Source: Flavobacteriales bacterium
GTDB taxonomy: Bacteria > Bacteroidota > Bacteroidia > Flavobacteriales_F > PHOS-HE28
Reading direction: 5' to 3'
DNA length: 64,000 bases
Assembly: GCA_016718655.1 (NCBI GenBank)
Contig: JADKCV010000004.1
Coordinates: forward strand, 124,001 to 188,000
The notes beneath the pieces are model-generated. The model did not search any database. It was not told the DNA's origin and was given only the letters and a program-made list of their open reading frames with translations. Shown here one piece after another: positions 30,501-40,650 of this stretch. The translations under genes and the position numbers were made by a program. Numbering within the stretch: the first letter of the stretch is position 1; each line of letters begins with the position of its first letter.

Positions 30501-33119
30501 AGGGGTCAATACCACAACAGGTACCTGATAGGTGGTGTCCGTGAAATAGCTGCCCCATCGCCCCGTAGGTTCCGGGAACCGCATGCCGACATAGTGCTGG
30601 AAGGGTGCGCATGTGATCGTGGTGCGGTCCATGCTCGCATCACCTCCGGGTTCGAACACGCGCGTTACCAGGTTCGCCTGGAGCATGGCCGGTGAAGCTT
30701 CACCCAGGGTGAAGTTCAGTGGGAAGCGACCATCGCCTTCTGCGTTGAGCGTTCCATCGAACACGACTTGTTCGTCTTCAGGAAGCGCATGGCCAAGGTC
30801 ATGGAACACATAGCGTTCATAGCCTTTGAAGCTGGCCTCGTCAGCACGAAGGGTCATGGTCACACGGGTGCGCAGGTTGCGCGCAGGTGCGCCATGTAGC
30901 CAAGCGGCATGCAGTGCGATGGGGTGTGGACCACTGCCCGATAAGCGTTCAGGGCCGGCTTTCAATTCAACCTTGAGCCGATTCGGGCGGATGGCTTCGA
31001 TGCGCACAGTGCGATGGAATTGCGCGCCTCCCACAGTGACCCGTGCATCCCAAATGCCGGTCGGCGCATCCGCTCGAGTGGCCGTACTGAACCGGTATGT
31101 TCCGTTCTGGCCCTTGGTCCGCACCAATTTCTCCACCACCCGACCCATGGGATCGCTCAGTTCAAGCACTACAGGATGTCCCACCGGGAGTGGTGTGATG
31201 TCCTGTTGAAGCATGAAGGCCAAGTGCAACGAGTCCCCGGGCCGCCATACCCCTCGTTCGCCGTAGATGAAGCCTTTCAATCCCCGTGCTATGGATGCGC
31301 CTTCCACATCGAACTCGCTCACCGATAACGAACTACCCGGATCCACACGCACGTAGCCATGTTGTTCGCCTTTCCTGGCCAATAGTAGGTGAGGGGCATG
31401 ATCGGTGCGGTCGATGCGTGCCATGCCGTCCTTATCGGTGGTCACGGTCGCAAGCACTTCGTGTTGAAGGTCGCGTAACTCCAAGTACACCCCACTCACC
31501 GGTACGGTGCTGCGCAGGTCGGTGACCGCGAACGTCCAAGAGCGGTCATTGCCCTGCTTGGCGATGATGCCCAGATCACTGGCGAGCAAGTTGGTGGACA
31601 CTGAACGTCGCCCATTGTAATACTGTTCCTCACACGGATCCACCACCTCCTCCTCCCAGTAGTAGTCGTCCTCATCGTAGTACCATGATGGTCCTGCCTC
31701 GTCATGGTCGGAACGTTCATCCTCCCACGTGCGGGACCAACCCGGTGCTTCAGGCCCGGTCGGACCGCCCGCACAGGGCAATGCGGTATGCGCTCGCTGG
31801 AAGGAGAGGCTCACGCGATAGATCGCACCCGGCTCGGCTTGGATGTATCGTTGAAGGTCCAGGTGATAGCGGTTCCATTGCCCGAGGTCCGGTGCGTCAG
31901 CGGTCGTCAAGGGAACCAAGTGCCGTCCCTCCAGCCTACCCACACGAGCCAATTCGCGTTTCCCATCCAGTGCGTTCACCTGGAGGAACTGGGAAACGTT
32001 GCCTGAGTGGATCCGGATGATGCGCACTTCCACGTACCGAAGGTTCACCGCCTCGAAAGGCAACACGAGACCATCGGTCGAAGGAAGGATCACGCCGTTG
32101 TCGAGGAGACGCACCCCAGGTGCCAACTCTTCGAAACGGACATCAACGTTCAAGTCCTTTCCCAATGTGGCCCCGCTCCGGGCACGTAGTGCACCCGAAA
32201 GGAATGCGACCTGTTCACCCTTCAACCTGGAAGTGGGGTAGATGGTGAGCTTGTTCCCATCCCGCTGGTAGCGCACATCTTCCGTACCGGCGAAACCCAC
32301 CAATCCGACGAGGTCTTGCGTTTCGTCCAAGGGATCACTGAACAGGAACGTGGCATATTGCTCGCCGTCACCGTGTGTCTGGTGGGTGATCAGCGCCATT
32401 CGATCCGTGGGAGGAAGTTCCACCCGCACTTCTCCGGCATCGCTGGAAGCGATTTCCTTTCCATCATAGGCAAGGATGATCGTACTGGCTTGGGTTCCTC
32501 GCTGCACACTATCCACGGTCAGTTTGTGCGATCGTCCATCCGTATCATGCTCCCAGCGCAGGTGCAGGTCCCTCCCGTTCTGTGAGGCGTTGAAACACGT
32601 GGAAAGGGCTTGCCCCGTGGCATCATCGCTGGTGCGAATGGAAAAGACCAAGCGTTGCCACCGGGGATCATCGAGCGAATTGCGTTGCAGGTCAGCGATG
32701 GTCGCTTTGATGCCCTGTCGTATCGTGGTGAATCCGAACCGGAAGTAGCGCAGATCCTGTGGAACGTCGATCACGCGCTGCAGGTCAAGGGTCACTGAAT
32801 AGGTGCGTTCCTGCTCCAGCCGCTCGTGCGGAGTGAATCGGAGGGTCCGTGCGTCCACGCGGTCCACGGTCCCCTCCACGGACGGGTCCAACCTGAATAT
32901 CCCGCTTAGGTCCATACCCGCACTATCCCGCAACACATGGTCCGCTGCAAGGCGGACCAGCACGGAAGTGCGGGCGGGAACGTGTCCCGTGGTAAAGGCC
33001 TCCACGTAAGCCGTAAAGGCCGCATCCGGTACGATGGGGCCGGTATCCTTGGAACAGCCTAACGGTAGGAGCGTGAGCAGCAGTAGTGCGCGAACGAGGG
33101 GATGTGTTGACCGGAACAT
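27546..33119 (-). CDS. Alpha-2-macroglobulin family lipoprotein with thioester motif
   Basis: A protein of 1,857 aa from ATG 33119 (MFRSTHPLVRALLLLTLLPLGC); an upstream start at 33152 is less consistent with a lipoprotein signal. The lipobox LLPLGC implies membrane anchoring by acylated Cys. It has the repeated MG domains and the bait region typical of bacterial alpha-2-macroglobulins, plus YPHGCLEQTTSKAF, the thioester motif (GCLEQ), followed by an alpha-six-barrel complement-like region and a C-terminal MG domain. Such proteins trap proteases entering the periplasm and often work with PBP1C to repair the wall. An aspartate/tyrosine-rich insert (YYDEDDYYWEEE) near residue 480 is unusual. Convergent with a T9SS peptidase. 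Confidence 0.94.
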   Translation of the reverse strand: MFRSTHPLVRALLLLTLLPLGCSKDTGPIVPDAAFTAYVEAFTTGHVPARTSVLVRLAADHVLRDSAGMDLSGIFRLDPSVEGTVDRVDARTLRFTPHERLEQERTYSVTLDLQRVIDVPQDLRYFRFGFTTIRQGIKATIADLQRNSLDDPRWQRLVFSIRTSDDATGQALSTCFNASQNGRDLHLRWEHDTDGRSHKLTVDSVQRGTQASTIILAYDGKEIASSDAGEVRVELPPTDRMALITHQTHGDGEQYATFLFSDPLDETQDLVGLVGFAGTEDVRYQRDGNKLTIYPTSRLKGEQVAFLSGALRARSGATLGKDLNVDVRFEELAPGVRLLDNGVILPSTDGLVLPFEAVNLRYVEVRIIRIHSGNVSQFLQVNALDGKRELARVGRLEGRHLVPLTTADAPDLGQWNRYHLDLQRYIQAEPGAIYRVSLSFQRAHTALPCAGGPTGPEAPGWSRTWEDERSDHDEAGPSWYYDEDDYYWEEEVVDPCEEQYYNGRRSVSTNLLASDLGIIAKQGNDRSWTFAVTDLRSTVPVSGVYLELRDLQHEVLATVTTDKDGMARIDRTDHAPHLLLARKGEQHGYVRVDPGSSLSVSEFDVEGASIARGLKGFIYGERGVWRPGDSLHLAFMLQQDITPLPVGHPVVLELSDPMGRVVEKLVRTKGQNGTYRFSTATRADAPTGIWDARVTVGGAQFHRTVRIEAIRPNRLKVELKAGPERLSGSGPHPIALHAAWLHGAPARNLRTRVTMTLRADEASFKGYERYVFHDLGHALPEDEQVVFDGTLNAEGDGRFPLNFTLGEASPAMLQANLVTRVFEPGGDASMDRTTITCAPFQHYVGMRFPEPTGRWGSYFTDTTYQVPVVVLTPQGRPVAGRTIIAQVVKMDHSWWWEGGMDGPANYMTSAHAKVRQELALTTDASGRTTFPFRIDRPEWGRFILRIHDPEGGHASAANIHVDWPGWEGRSRRSTPSAAAMLTFTSDRDTYAVGEEATLIIPSSGEGRALVSIESGSRVISSTWVELTEHETRHRFPITADMTPNIHAHVSVIQPHERTRNDLPIRLYGVVPIMVEDASTRIAPIITMAKEVRTDAPFTVEVHEEKGRPMTYTLAIVDEGLLDLTRFRTPDPWSHFHAREALGVRTYDMYDHVIGAYGRQLQRVLALGGSDDGGPVQGAKAQRFKPVVRYVGPFTLAKGAKGRNTFTIDNYVGSVRVMVVATDGHRASGSAERSVPVRKPLMVLASLPRQLSPSEEVDLPITVFAMDRSVKDVRIDVVPDRMFSIVGATHRSVSFSGPGDQVVTFKLRTTGRTGIARVKVNAVSGNERASTYVELDVREPGLPTVMVEEALVPPGEKVTLTYTPLGIAGTNSAQIELSTIPPINMGQRLQYLLDYPHGCLEQTTSKAFPQLYLEQLVQLPGKGADLARSNVTRAIDRMTTFQRSDGSFNYWPEGDQYDAWTSVYAGHFLVEAQRQGHDVPQRLLGPWSTFQRRAAREYQDANTLVVPRSAHQATQAYRLYVLALAKHPEIGAMNRLRERSDLEPRTRWLLAAAYAYAGRTDVARTLTQGITRSTTPYTETGWTYGSGLRDDAIIAEALLAMGDRTGAFATVQRLSTQLSSNTWHSTQSTSFALMAVAHVALNGITNRTMTYRLDVDGKGDVRTTERPIAQESINGPEGRHTLSVHAQGDVPIHVRLIRKGVPQAGEERSVANGIETTVRYEDGNGQAVNVARLEQGQDVFALVTVKHLGLLPDLHGIALTQVFASGWEIRNVRLEGSEASTVQGALQYQDIRDDRVSSYFDLPKGRHITVRIPLQAAFTGRFYLPGASAEAMYDHSVHGRTQGQWVEVVPPGSLAVSE

Positions 33120-33208
33120 GGCCCAGGGTATGGTACAGGTTGACCGCAGCATGACTGCTGTGGTGTAGCGAAGTAGAACGGAGGGAAGTTACGACCAACA
33201 GGTCGTCG

Positions 33209-35298
33209 TCAAGGTTCGCCCAACAGGCGTTCCGCATCCTCGGCGGGGATGATATGGCCATTCATCTCACCAACCACGAAAGCGTCCTCCAATCCTGCTG
33301 CGCGCAGGCGGGTGCGTGCACCCTCTGCCTCAGCACGGGTGGTGAAACGGCCATGCAGGTAACGGACCCCGTCGGCATTGCTCAAGGGTTCCACGTCACC
33401 GATCTCGATGTATTTTCCCATTGTTTCCATGGGGACCTCACGCACACTTCCCACGAAGGAGCCTACTTGCACCCTGAACCGGAGTACGGATTTGTTGACA
33501 CTTCCACTGGGTAGTGTTCGCAGGTCCTCGGGTCCGGTGAGACGCGCACCGGCCTCTTTCATGCTCACACGTTTACCTTGTTTGAATGCAACGAGGAACG
33601 CTCCTTCGAAGCCTTGCAACAGCATCTTCACCTTGTGGTCCGCAGCCTCGTTCACCTCCGTATATGAGCCTGTATAGTAACGCATCAATCCGTCCTCCCC
33701 TTGGATGGACACCAGGTCTGGCACATTGTTGAATATGTTCCTCGACAACTTGCGACGGAACGCACCCAACTGCACACGTACGATAACCTCGCGACTGTCA
33801 TCCACAGCGCCCATGCCCTTGCGTCGTTCACGTTCGGCCTGGACCTCCTTGGTCACATCCACCAGCCGTCCATTCTCCTCTGCCATGACCGTACTCTCGA
33901 TGCCTAGGCCGCGCAATTCCAGTTCCCGTCGGAGTGCTTCGGGAATTGCATCGAAGCTGCCTACGACATAATAGGTGGTATCGCCGCTTTCCAAGGTCCG
34001 AACATCAGGTAGGCTGAGGATGCGTTGGATGAGGTCCTCACTGATACCTTCCACCTGGGCCCCCACTTTCACCACATAAACACGCTTGGCGGGTACCGGG
34101 GTCTTCTTCCTGATCGGGCCGAACGACTCCACGGATGAAGCCACGATGTTCACATTCCCGGAGTCCACATAGTTCAAGTGGCGCTTGAGAAGTGCCTCGT
34201 CGGTGAGCGTGACCCCTCGTGCGTCCACCAATGCCCCGGCAGCGGTACCGGCCTCATCATCCTCATGGTCGGGTACTCCATCGCCATCGCTATCGAACGG
34301 GCAACCCTTGGTATCCACAGTGACACCTGTAGGCGTACCGGGGCATTCGTCCGCCATATCCTTCACGCCATCACCGTCCTCATCATCCTGCAACACGATG
34401 AGGTCGAGTTCATCACTGTTCAACGGAGTGATCCGGCTCTTCTTGGCCTTACGCTCGATAGGAATGGCATAACCGAGCGAGAACGAGGAATAGAGGAACC
34501 GATCATTGCCGGTCTGCCCCTTGCGATCACCCACACTCGCGTCCGTCACTCCGTCCACGAGATCGGTCATGGTGAAGTGCAGGGTCGTGCCTATGCGAAA
34601 GTCGAAGCCACCGCCAAGGTTCATACGTGCGCCGATCCCGACGGGTATCGCCCAAGTCCGTTCGGGATACTTACCGAACCCGTCCAGGTCCAATTCGCGT
34701 ACATCACTCTCGTTCACATGGTCACGTACCAGCAATTGGGCGTTACCGGCAAGAGGGGAGTCCTCCGCCACATCTCGGATGGTTCCATCACTCCAGTAGT
34801 GGTACAACCGGCCCTGTGCGTCAGCCCGATCCGTTTTGGTCAGGAACTCCACGCTCTCGAATCCGACCGTCAGGAAAGGTTCCACTACGCGATCCCGGTT
34901 CAGTAGTTGGTGGAAGTTGTATCGGAACTGGAAACCTCCCACGGTCACTCTGGATTCGAAATTCAATGACCGTGTCAGGCTGCGTTCGTTCACCGCCATG
35001 CGCCCGTGCAAGGCGTAAAGTCCACCTTCCAGCCAATCGTTCAATGGTACCGACGCGCGCAATTCGAAACCGGGTCGGGCCAGCAGGGACTGTACACCGC
35101 ATGTTGTTCGCCCACATCCCCATAGAAAGCGAACATGCCTGCGCCGACCCGGAGGTGGCTTTCAGCGAAGGGAAACTTCGGTTCGGACGATTATGCGCTG
35201 GTAAGGGGCTGCGCAGGAACGACCGTGGACGTCGTATCGCCTTGCGCCGACACGAGCACTGCTTGCATAAGATACATGACGCACAGTGCGGACCTCAT
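33209..35298 (-). CDS. Outer-membrane barrel protein with TSP3 repeats and SPOR-like modules (N-terminus damaged)
   Basis: Reconstructed from ATG 35298: signal peptide MRSALCVMYLMQAVLVSAQ, then an in-frame TAA at 35191-35193, then SHLRVGAGMFAFYGDVGE, and a frameshift near 35088 before the intact 617-residue frame. The barrel region (about residues 1-235 of that frame) contains RIGTTLHFTMTDL and FSLGYAIPIERK. An acidic DDEDGDGVKDMADECPGTP/DSDGDGVPDHEDD segment is a thrombospondin type 3 stretch. Three SPOR-like modules follow (VYVVKVGA, VIVRVQLGAF, RFRVQVGSFVG). The two N-terminal lesions could be sequencing errors or a real break. SPOR domains bind denuded glycan strands, so an envelope role is likely; the specific role is unknown. 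Confidence 0.8.
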
Positions 35299-35354
35299 GG
35301 TTCCGCGCCGTGCGATCGATGTAAGCTTCGGGTGCATGGCGGTCAGCTATGGAG

Positions 35355-36856
35355 CTACTGGAACCACTGCTGTTTGGTGATCATCAAGGCCTCTTGGACC
35401 GTGATGCGTTCACCATTGTTGTAGGCGGTTACGAAAGGACCTGGGAAATCATGTCCTCCTTGTAGGTAGGCCACACGTTGATCACGGGCCTCCTTGTACG
35501 TGGTGTAGCCACCAGTGACATACTTGATCCAACCTTGATGGCGCTCCAATTGGAAGTCTCCATTGTACTTGTGTCGTGCTACGAAATAGGCCTTTCCCAC
35601 TTCGCGATGTGCTGCGGTGATCTGTACCTTATAGACCACACCCTTCTCAGGCGAAGGAACACTGGCGCGCGCAGTGGTTCGTGTCTTCTCGACCGGTCCA
35701 CTGGATCCCTCCTTGCGCACCGGTGGGGTAACGGTGGAGGCCGGTTCTTCCTTCGTCGGTTGGATGTTCAATGTCAATGCAGGGTCCTGTCCGCCCAGGT
35801 TTTCCACGTTGGATTGATCCGCAGCCATGAGTTCCAACGCTTTGGGCCCGATGAAGAAGCGCGAACTACCGACCACCGCTTTCTGTGTCTCGTCATTGAG
35901 CAGGTATCCGAACTCGCCGTCCACCAGGTACTCGCCATCCGGTTGTGTCGTGGCCTTCAGTTTGTACACCACCTTCACCTCTTCGCGCGCGGGCAAATTG
36001 AGCCACACGAATTTCACGATGCTCTCCTGCGCAGTGAATATGGCTTCATCGCTGTTCTTTTCCAATGCGATGAACCCAGGAGGGATGGTCTCCTGCAATT
36101 TGCCGAATCCTCTGATGGAACCCTTCTTCACCACCACTTCCACGATCATTTCCTTGTCGGATACCGGGGTTATCGTCCGGTTCGCCATCACGCCGCCCTG
36201 ACCTTGGATGGGTGCTGTGCCATGGGCATTGTCCACGATCACCACAGGCACCTTGCCTGCGGGTGACGCAGGAGCGCCTCGGCTGCCGATACCAGATCGT
36301 AATCGGTGGTAGCGGGTATGGTCACGGTGTGGGCGGGTTCCTGACCCTCAGCTGGCTGCTCGCCTGTTCCCATGCTGCCATCCGGGCCGCTTTCCTCGGT
36401 TGATGAATGCGTCGTGGTCACGGCCGTTGAACCCGAGAGTTCGATGGTGCTTGGAGGCAATTCGTAGGTCTTCCGTTCATTGTCCTCGATGTAGGACAGG
36501 CGACCAGCGATGGGTAGGATACCGGTCGCGGATGCATCGGCACTGAGCGTGTAGCTGAACTTGAAATTCGGGCCTGGAGGCAAAGCCATCCAAATGAATT
36601 TAGCCTTGCCATCGGCGAACGTGAAGGAAGCACCCTTGGTCTCGATCGCGGTGACCGAAAGTCCGGCGGGCAGGTCCAATTGGAATTTGGCGAAGCCGCT
36701 CAACTCCCCCTTTTCCACGGTCACTGACACCCGCACATCGGTGCCCGCTGTCATGCTGGTCGGAATGGTCTGGGTGATGCGGACGTCGGCCAGAAGGAAG
36801 GCGTCGATCAGAAAGAGGCCGAGGAGATTGGCAAGCAACACCAGTTTTGAAACCAT
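35355..36856 (-). CDS. Exported protein with two homologous beta modules and a SPOR-like C-terminus (one frameshift)
   Basis: Reconstructed from ATG 36856 (MVSKLVLLANLLGLFL, signal peptide or anchor) to 35355. Two related modules occur in tandem: DVRVSVTVEKGELSGFAKF ... LPAG ... KFIWMALP in the first and EMIVEVVVKKGSIRGFGKL ... IPPG ... KFVWLNLP in the second. A basic/proline linker and a SPOR-like module (YKVQITAAHREVGKAYFVA, IKYVTGGYTTYKEAR) follow. The frame shifts between about 36245 and 36300, in the linker. The second half has no signal of its own, so two separate genes are unlikely. Its C-terminal module resembles those of the next gene 56 bp downstream. No named family recognised. Confidence 0.75.
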
Positions 36857-36984
36857 GAGGCAGCGGATTGTAAGGAACACGCGCACGTACCGTGCTGGTG
36901 TCCAAAAGTATCCGCAGCCGAACGGGTGATCAAGGGCCCGGCCGGTCAAGTACCAACATGGCGCTGTTGAAGCAGGGGCGGCCC

Positions 36985-37722
36985 TTAGAAGTTGGGTTTC
37001 AACATGTACTTGCTGTAGAACGCGTTGATCGCAGCCACCGCGTCCTCCGGTTTGTCCACCACGCTGATCAGGTCGAGGTCATCGGGGTTGATGTTCTTAT
37101 GTTGGTCGCCCATGGTGGTCTTGATCCAATCCAATAGGCCCTGCCAATACGTGCTGCCTACCAGGATGATGGGGAATCGCCCGATCTTCTGCGTCTGGAT
37201 CAGGGTCAATGCTTCGAAAAGTTCATCCAGTGTGCCGAAGCCACCGGGCAGCACGATGAAGCCCTGGCTGTATTTGATGAACATCACCTTACGTACGAAG
37301 AAGTAGTCGAAGTTGATGCTCTTTTCCTTATCGATGAACGGATTGGGCTGTTGTTCGAATGGCAGGTCGATGTTGAGCCCCACACTGGTCCCACCGCCAC
37401 GTTGGGCCCCTTTGTTGGCGGCCTCCATGATGCCAGGCCCACCACCGGTTATCACGCCGTAACCGTTCCCGGTCAGTTGGAACGCGATCTCCTCAGCGAG
37501 TTCATATTCAGGCGTTCCGGGTTTCGTACGTGCGCTACCGAAGACGCTCACACACGGACGGATGCGTTGCATGGCCTCGAAGCCAGCAACGAACTCGCTC
37601 ATGATCTTGAAGATCGCCCAGCTGTCGTTGGCCTTCACTTCGCTCCATCCCCTGCGTTTGAAGGCCTTCTTGATCCGGCGTTCGCTCTCTTCGTGATGGA
37701 CGCTGTTCTTTCGGGTGGTCAT
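36985..37722 (-). CDS. LOG family nucleotide 5'-monophosphate phosphoribohydrolase (TIGR00730-type)
   Basis: A 245-residue Rossmann-fold protein with the diagnostic motifs GGGPGIMEAANKGA and PGGFGTLDELFEALT. Family members cleave nucleoside 5'-monophosphates to release the base plus ribose phosphate (LOG/YgdH/PpnN-like). The N-terminal basic extension of about 55 residues is seen in Bacteroidota members. The start ATG at 37722 is clear. It lies 50 bp downstream of uvrA on the same strand and 128 bp before the tandem-module gene. Substrate is not determined. Confidence 0.92.
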   Translation of the reverse strand: MTTRKNSVHHEESERRIKKAFKRRGWSEVKANDSWAIFKIMSEFVAGFEAMQRIRPCVSVFGSARTKPGTPEYELAEEIAFQLTGNGYGVITGGGPGIMEAANKGAQRGGGTSVGLNIDLPFEQQPNPFIDKEKSINFDYFFVRKVMFIKYSQGFIVLPGGFGTLDELFEALTLIQTQKIGRFPIILVGSTYWQGLLDWIKTTMGDQHKNINPDDLDLISVVDKPEDAVAAINAFYSKYMLKPNF

Positions 37723-37772
37723 GGTGAATGGTTGTGAGTAGGGTCACTTCCGGTAGTGCGAAAAGCCCTGAT

Positions 37773-40646
37773 TCAATTCAATTCTGCGCTTAGGAAGGGT
37801 ACGGTATGCCCACGCCCCATGAGAACGATCTCCTCTGGGGTGCCGCGAGCGACGACCAGACCACCGCCGTTCCCTCCCTCGGGACCCATGTCGATGATGT
37901 GGTCGGCTACCTTGATGATGTCCATGTTGTGCTCGATGACCAGGACCGTATTGCCCTGGTCAACGAGTTTGTCGAGCACGTTGATGAGTTGCTTCACATC
38001 GTCGAAATGCAGGCCGGTCGTAGGCTCATCCAGGATATAGAAGGTATTGCCCGTATCGCGCTTGCTGAGTTCGGCGGCAAGTTTGATACGCTGTGCTTCA
38101 CCACCGCTCAGGGTGGTACTGCTCTGGCCGAGGGTCACGTATCCCAGACCCACGTCGAGCAGGGTACGCAGCTTCACATGGATCTGGGGTACATCGGAGA
38201 AGTGCGCCGCTGCCTGCTCCACAGGCATCGCCAGTACATCTGCGATGCTCTTGCCCTTGAACCGGACCTCCAGTGTCTCCCGATCGTATCGTTTTCCCCT
38301 ACAGGTCTCGCAAGGCACGTTCACGTCCGGTAGGAAGTTCATTTCGATGGTGCGGACGCCAGCACCTTTGCAGGTCTCGCATCGTCCACCAGCCGTGTTG
38401 AAGCTGAACCGTCCGGCCTTGTACCCTCTGATCTTGGCGGAAGGCAACTGGGCATAGAGCTCGCGGATCTGGTCGAACACACCGGTATAAGTCGCAGGAT
38501 TGCTACGCGGCGTGCGACCGATCGGGCTCTGGTCCACTTCGATCACCTTGTCGATGTGCTGCAAGCCCTTGATGGACCGGTAGGGCAGTGGGTGTGTGTC
38601 GCTCCGGTAGAAGTGCTTGCTCATGATGGGATAGAGCGTATCCCCGATCAAGGTGCTCTTTCCACTACCACTGACGCCTGTCACACAGATGAACTTCCCG
38701 AGCGGTAGATCGACGTCCACATCCTTGAGGTTGTTGCCGTTAGCCCCTTGGAGGACGATCCGTTCGCCACTGCCCTTCCTGCGTTGCTTGGGAACGGGTA
38801 TGGAGAGGTCCCCACGTAGGTACTGTGCAGTGGTGCTCGGGCCCTTCGCCAACTCGCGTGGATCACCTTCCGCCACGATTCGTCCACCATGTTCACCGGC
38901 ACCGGGCCCGATATCGATCAAGTGATCGGCGCTCAGCATCATCTCCTTGTCATGCTCCACCACCAGGACACTGTTACCGGCATCTCGCAGGTCGCGTAGA
39001 CTGCCGATCAGCCGGCGGTCGTCCCGTGGGTGAAGTCCGATGCTCGGCTCATCCAGGATATATAGGACCCCCGTGAGTTGGCTGCCGATCTGCGTTGCCA
39101 GGCGGATGCGTTGCGCCTCACCGCCGCTCAATGTGCGGGCACTGCGGTCAAGGGTGAGGTACTCCAAGCCCACGTCGAGCAGGAACCTGCTGCGTCCGGT
39201 GATCTCCTTGACCACCTCGCGTGCGATGGTCGCTTGCTTCTCGTCGAGGTGTTCCATCAACCCGCTCATGAGCATATGCAGGTCGGAGATGCTGGCGCTG
39301 GATAGTTCGAAGATGTTCCGCCCGTTCAATCGGAAGTGGAGCGCATGGTTCTTCAGTCGAGCGCCCTTGCATTCCGGGCAAGTGACCATGTGGGTGAAAT
39401 TGGCCGCCCACTTCTGAGCGCTCTTGGGACCTTCGTTGGACTGCTCCATCACGAAGGGGATGATCCCCTCGAATTGCACAGTGCGGTCGCTCAAGCCGAC
39501 CGCACTGCTCACCCGTAGCGGTTCGTCCGATCCATTCAACAGCGTGGATAATACGCTGTCGTCCATATCGGTCATCGGAGTGTCGAGGTCATGGCCGACC
39601 TGGCTCAGGACGGCCTCCACCTGTTTGAATATCCACGTGTTCTTGTAACTGCCCAACGGGATCAACGCACCCTTGCGGATACTCTTTGTGCGATCGGGCA
39701 CGATCTTATCCAATGCCACCTCGGTCACCTGGCCCAGGCCGCTGCATCGTGGACAGGCACCGTAGGGGCTGTTGAAACTGAAAAGGTTGGGTTCCGGTTC
39801 CTCGTAGGCGATCCCACTGGTGGGACACATCAAATTGCGGCTGAGGTACCGAGGCTGCCCACCTTTCACACCGACCACCATCAACGAACCCTTGCCATAC
39901 TTCATGGCGGTCGCGCAGGTGTCCGTCAGGCGTTTCGCATTGCCATCGTTCACGTTCAGCCGGTCCACGACCAGTTCGATGTCATGCACTTTGTACCGGT
40001 CCAATCGCGGCCGCCCGGTGATGTCCACCACGGTCCCGTCCACCCGGGCGCGAAGGAAGCCCTGCCGGATGAGTTGTTCGAAGAGTTCCCGGTAATGGCC
40101 CTTCCGACCGCGTACCAATGGAGCAAGGATGAGCACCTCCTCTCCGTCGTACTCCTTGCGTATCAGGTCCTGGACCTGCTTCTCGGTGTAGCGCACCATA
40201 CGCTCACCGGTCACATAACTGAATGCCTCTCCCACACGTGCGTAGAGGAGTCGCAGAAGGTCATAGATCTCGGTGATGGTCCCTACCGTGCTTCGTGGGT
40301 TGCGGCTGATCGTCTTCTGCTCGATGGCGATCACGGGGCTCAGACCGCTGATGAGGTCCACATCGGGTCGCTCGATACCGCCCAGGAACTGGCGGGCATA
40401 GGCATTGAAGGTCTCGATGTAGCGTCGTTGTCCCTCTGCGTGTATGGTATCGAATGCCAAGGAGCTCTTACCACTCCCGCTCAGTCCGGTGATCACGACC
40501 AGTCGATCGCGCGGTATCCGCACATCGATGTTCTTCAGGTTGTGCACCCGGGCACCAAGGACCTCGATGTACTCTGGCTCCGGGGCTTCCGTGGTGTCCG
40601 GGGGGGGAGGGGTGGGCCCAGTGATCGTTCTTGGGGTGCGTGCCAT
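37773..40646 (-). CDS. uvrA: UvrABC system protein A
   Basis: A 957-residue ABC-type DNA damage recognition protein with two ATPase domains. Walker A motifs are GLSGSGKSSLAFDT (residues about 54-67) and GVSGSGKSTLIGDT. LSGGEAQRIRLA and LSGGEAQRIKLA signatures are present. Zinc-binding cysteines appear as CPRCSG, and as CETCKG with CETCRG. It has a short proline/threonine N-terminal extension (TPPPPDTTEAPEPE). Start codon ATG 40646 lies 4 bp after the lytic transglycosylase stop, so the two are co-transcribed. It acts in nucleotide excision repair with UvrB and UvrC, which are not in the window. Confidence 0.98.
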   Translation of the reverse strand: MARTPRTITGPTPPPPDTTEAPEPEYIEVLGARVHNLKNIDVRIPRDRLVVITGLSGSGKSSLAFDTIHAEGQRRYIETFNAYARQFLGGIERPDVDLISGLSPVIAIEQKTISRNPRSTVGTITEIYDLLRLLYARVGEAFSYVTGERMVRYTEKQVQDLIRKEYDGEEVLILAPLVRGRKGHYRELFEQLIRQGFLRARVDGTVVDITGRPRLDRYKVHDIELVVDRLNVNDGNAKRLTDTCATAMKYGKGSLMVVGVKGGQPRYLSRNLMCPTSGIAYEEPEPNLFSFNSPYGACPRCSGLGQVTEVALDKIVPDRTKSIRKGALIPLGSYKNTWIFKQVEAVLSQVGHDLDTPMTDMDDSVLSTLLNGSDEPLRVSSAVGLSDRTVQFEGIIPFVMEQSNEGPKSAQKWAANFTHMVTCPECKGARLKNHALHFRLNGRNIFELSSASISDLHMLMSGLMEHLDEKQATIAREVVKEITGRSRFLLDVGLEYLTLDRSARTLSGGEAQRIRLATQIGSQLTGVLYILDEPSIGLHPRDDRRLIGSLRDLRDAGNSVLVVEHDKEMMLSADHLIDIGPGAGEHGGRIVAEGDPRELAKGPSTTAQYLRGDLSIPVPKQRRKGSGERIVLQGANGNNLKDVDVDLPLGKFICVTGVSGSGKSTLIGDTLYPIMSKHFYRSDTHPLPYRSIKGLQHIDKVIEVDQSPIGRTPRSNPATYTGVFDQIRELYAQLPSAKIRGYKAGRFSFNTAGGRCETCKGAGVRTIEMNFLPDVNVPCETCRGKRYDRETLEVRFKGKSIADVLAMPVEQAAAHFSDVPQIHVKLRTLLDVGLGYVTLGQSSTTLSGGEAQRIKLAAELSKRDTGNTFYILDEPTTGLHFDDVKQLINVLDKLVDQGNTVLVIEHNMDIIKVADHIIDMGPEGGNGGGLVVARGTPEEIVLMGRGHTVPFLSAELN

Positions 40647-40650
40647 GTTC

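Noticed and set aside
35062..35355. A separate short gene upstream of the SPOR-like protein
   Set aside because: The signal peptide at 35298 and the barrel pattern join in one frame except for one TAA and one shift, so a single damaged gene is simpler.
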